DNA of 64,000 nucleotides from NCBI GenBank assembly GCA_944389295.1, contig CALXLV010000006.1:19644-83643 (forward strand), given 5' to 3'. This document shows positions 62,749-64,000 of this stretch, piece by piece. Source of the stretch: an uncultured Spirochaetaceae bacterium. GTDB lineage: Bacteria; Spirochaetota; Spirochaetia; Sphaerochaetales; Sphaerochaetaceae. The translations under genes were made by a program, and so were the position numbers. Position 1 is the first letter of the stretch, and every line of letters begins with the position of its first letter. The notes beneath the pieces were generated by a model that ran no database searches, was not told the DNA's origin, and saw nothing but the letters and a program-made list of their open reading frames with translations.

Positions 62749-62841
62749 ATTTTTCTCCTTATGGCTATAATCTATTTCATTGATCGAGATATGAAAAGTA
62801 CGCACAAAAAAGTAACTGCGCATAACATAAAGAATGTGTGA

Positions 62842-62847
62842 TATCAT
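62842..62847 (+). promoter_or_regulatory. -10 element of HxlR regulator gene
   Basis: TATCAT with TG upstream, 6 nt before ATG 62854; no Shine-Dalgarno. The interval to the divergent cupin gene (106 bp) must hold both promoters and the HxlR operator. Confidence 0.5.
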
Positions 62848-62853
62848 GGCCTC

Positions 62854-63177
62854 ATGAAAACAAAATCTGAACTGCCTGAGTGCCCTGTCGCAACAACGGT
62901 GAGCCTCATCGGAAGCAAATGGAAACTCCTAATCCTCCGCAACCTTTCTTTCCGCACATGGAGATTCAACGAGCTGCAGAAATCACTGGATGGAATATCC
63001 CAGAAAGTTCTGACGACCAGTCTCAGGGAACTTGAGTCGGACGGCATCATATTCCGCAAGGACCACTGCACGAATCCTCCGAAAGTTGAATACGGGCTGA
63101 CTGAAATCGGGAAAAGTCTGCAGGAGCTTCTTTCAGTGATGGCTGATTTCGGCAACTACTACAAAAGTGCAATATAA
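62854..63177 (+). CDS. HxlR family transcriptional regulator
   Basis: 107 residues. The winged helix is standard: CPVATTVSLIGSKWKLLILRNL, RFNELQKSLDGISQKVLTTSLRELE and the wing. Cys10 lies where HxlR/HypR-type regulators keep a redox-sensing Cys. It probably represses the divergent cupin gene in response to electrophiles or oxidants (inference). Confidence 0.87.
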   Translation: MKTKSELPECPVATTVSLIGSKWKLLILRNLSFRTWRFNELQKSLDGISQKVLTTSLRELESDGIIFRKDHCTNPPKVEYGLTEIGKSLQELLSVMADFGNYYKSAI

Positions 63178-63464
63178 AACCAAGATGACAAAACAGAAGA
63201 TGAATATGCTCATATATCGTCCGTGACATAATCCCCAGTCTTTATCTGTGAAATATTTTTGCATCTTGATGCATTTTTCTATTATGACTGCTGTTTTTGA
63301 GACACAGCAAAACACTGCCTTTGACAGCTGATAGAAAGGTATCTTTAAGCAGTCTCAAATACTTTAAATCAGAATGGCATTTTCAGTACGTCTAGGGCAG
63401 AATCTGAGGACATGAAAAATACTCGAGCTTGTTCCTTCATAGAAGGAATGTTGATTACTTCCCG
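63178..63464. other. Intergenic region with palindromic motif copy C
   Basis: 287 bp with no gene. It contains copy C at 63260-63273, and a short AT-rich stretch. No terminator or RNA gene was seen. Confidence 0.6.
63260..63273. repeat. Palindromic motif, copy C
   Basis: TGCATCTTGATGCA, flanked by TGTGAAATATTTT and TTTTTCTATTAT as in copy B, more than 1 kb from copy A. Confidence 0.75.
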
Positions 63465-63812
63465 TTAATAATCCAGGAGCCTCCCGTAATCATTCCAGCT
63501 GCCATACATCCTTCCCTTTCTCGTCTCTTCTATTACATGAGAAAGCATCATTGCGTAAGAAGAGGGATGACGGACCTTGCAGAAGGCGAGGTTTGAAAGC
63601 CTGATACGCTGATATAAAGAGTGGAATGTCCGGAATTTTGACCAGACTCTTGCTGCTTTCAATGCGGCCACAACTTCCTTGTCTGGTTTGAAACTTTTCT
63701 GCCCCATCGGGGGAAGCACGGCTCTACCCGCTTCTGTCATCAGTCCGAGTTTTTCCAGTCTCCGTACCCTCTCTTTGTTGGCTCTATACAAAAAGGTGTG
63801 GGAAGTCGACAA
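63465..63812 (-). pseudogene. YdeI/OmpD-associated family protein, N-terminally truncated
   Basis: About 115 codons remain. LYRANKERVRRLEKLGLMTEAG and VVAALKAARVWSKFRTFHSLYQRIRLSNL correspond to the C-terminal two thirds of YdeI-like proteins (about 190 residues). The N-terminal third is missing: upstream in frame there are two codons and then TAA at 63821-63819, and a putative insertion element begins nearby. The only start codon left is TTG 63812. This is most simply a gene broken by the neighbouring insertion. Confidence 0.65.
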
Positions 63813-63842
63813 AGATAATTAATAACAGATAGAGACAAGAAA

Positions 63843-63900
63843 GGGTTTCTCCCTGTAATGTTTAACTTGCACTAAACCGAACAAAACAAGGAAGAAACCC
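63843..63900 (+). repeat. Inverted repeat at putative element end
   Basis: GGGTTTCTCCC (63843-63853) and GGAAGAAACCC (63890-63900) are inverted relative to each other (one mismatch). The right arm covers the ribosome site of the open frame starting at ATG 63901. Confidence 0.55.
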
Positions 63901-64000
63901 ATGGAAGAGAGTATCACGATACGGCATGAACTGTCATGCTTTTCCGTCACAACAGAACCCAAGCTCATTACTACAAGGACAGGAAAAGAGATATATGTCA
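63901..64000 (+). CDS. Start of an open frame, possible transposase, truncated by window edge
   Basis: 33 codons from ATG 63901 run open to the window edge, with GGAAG upstream. The residues (EESITIRHELSCF, then an ELIT-like Thr-rich stretch) do not let me name a family. Its position behind an inverted repeat and beside a broken gene suggests the first gene of an insertion sequence. Confidence 0.4.
   Translation, partial: MEESITIRHELSCFSVTTEPKLITTRTGKEIYV

Noticed and set aside
1..64000. tRNA, rRNA or CRISPR arrays
   Set aside because: No T-loop/acceptor pattern, rRNA-like block or regularly spaced repeat was seen on reading both strands; a tRNAscan or CRISPR search would settle it.

Overview
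The window is about 64 kb of dense bacterial chromosome, mid-GC by eye. The signal peptides of PstS and the BMP-type protein end in A-N-G or A-Q-G and have no lipobox cysteine. That style, the yicC / CMP-kinase-like / rpoZ / miaA order, the folC / rqcH / memo cluster and a BMP-type nucleoside transporter fit a host-associated spirochaete of the Sphaerochaeta/Treponema kind. This assignment is inference. No rRNA, tRNA, flagellar or chemotaxis gene and no CRISPR array was found.

Layout. 1-4584: minus-strand group of a truncated ABC-F ATPase, two tandem hotdog thioesterases and topoisomerase III. 4650-8829: MATE pump, small 2[4Fe-4S] ferredoxin with terminator, then xseA-xseB-purU. 8830-10204: RluA-type pseudouridine synthase and a BAX-inhibitor-1 protein. 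10301-12680: Y-family polymerase, YolD-like partner and Bcp peroxiredoxin. 12692-20551: UPF0210/UPF0237 pair, zinc phospholipase C-like protein, AraC regulator, CDF cation exporter behind a structured leader, YhbY, acyl-CoA ligase and UPF0303. 20613-21107: an AT-rich lipoprotein of unknown origin. 21421-27769: a complete phosphate regulon, pstSCAB-phoU-phoB-phoR, with a Pho-box-like array upstream. 28065-33453: GNAT, folC, rqcH, a Memo-like protein and a membrane protein with a possible pseudokinase domain. 33406-36609: zinc ribbon, hypothetical, yicC, CMP-kinase-like, rpoZ, miaA.

36673-46564 holds an AEC transporter, an orphan HTH regulator, methylthioadenosine salvage (mtnP, mtnA, a deaminase), an exported FKBP isomerase, MntP, an A-type flavoprotein and two cytidylate-kinase-like proteins. 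46693-50481 is an L-rhamnose catabolic set (rhaM, rhaB, rhaA, rhaD). 50513-57063 has RlmD, a DUF4867 protein and the BMP/nucleoside ABC transporter. 57303-58604 groups an FMN-binding protein, a stand-alone riboflavin kinase and a flavodoxin. The right end (58670-64000) is more accessory: two GNATs, a YczE-like protein, a DUF4143 ATPase with three copies of a palindromic motif around it, a cupin/HxlR divergent pair, a truncated YdeI-like gene and the start of what may be an insertion element.

Two features run through the window. Intergenic space is very short, with many ATGA overlaps and convergent genes that touch or overlap. Many promoters also place the -10 hexamer only 6-9 nt before the start codon, with no Shine-Dalgarno sequence, which suggests widespread leaderless mRNAs beside ordinary Shine-Dalgarno-led genes.
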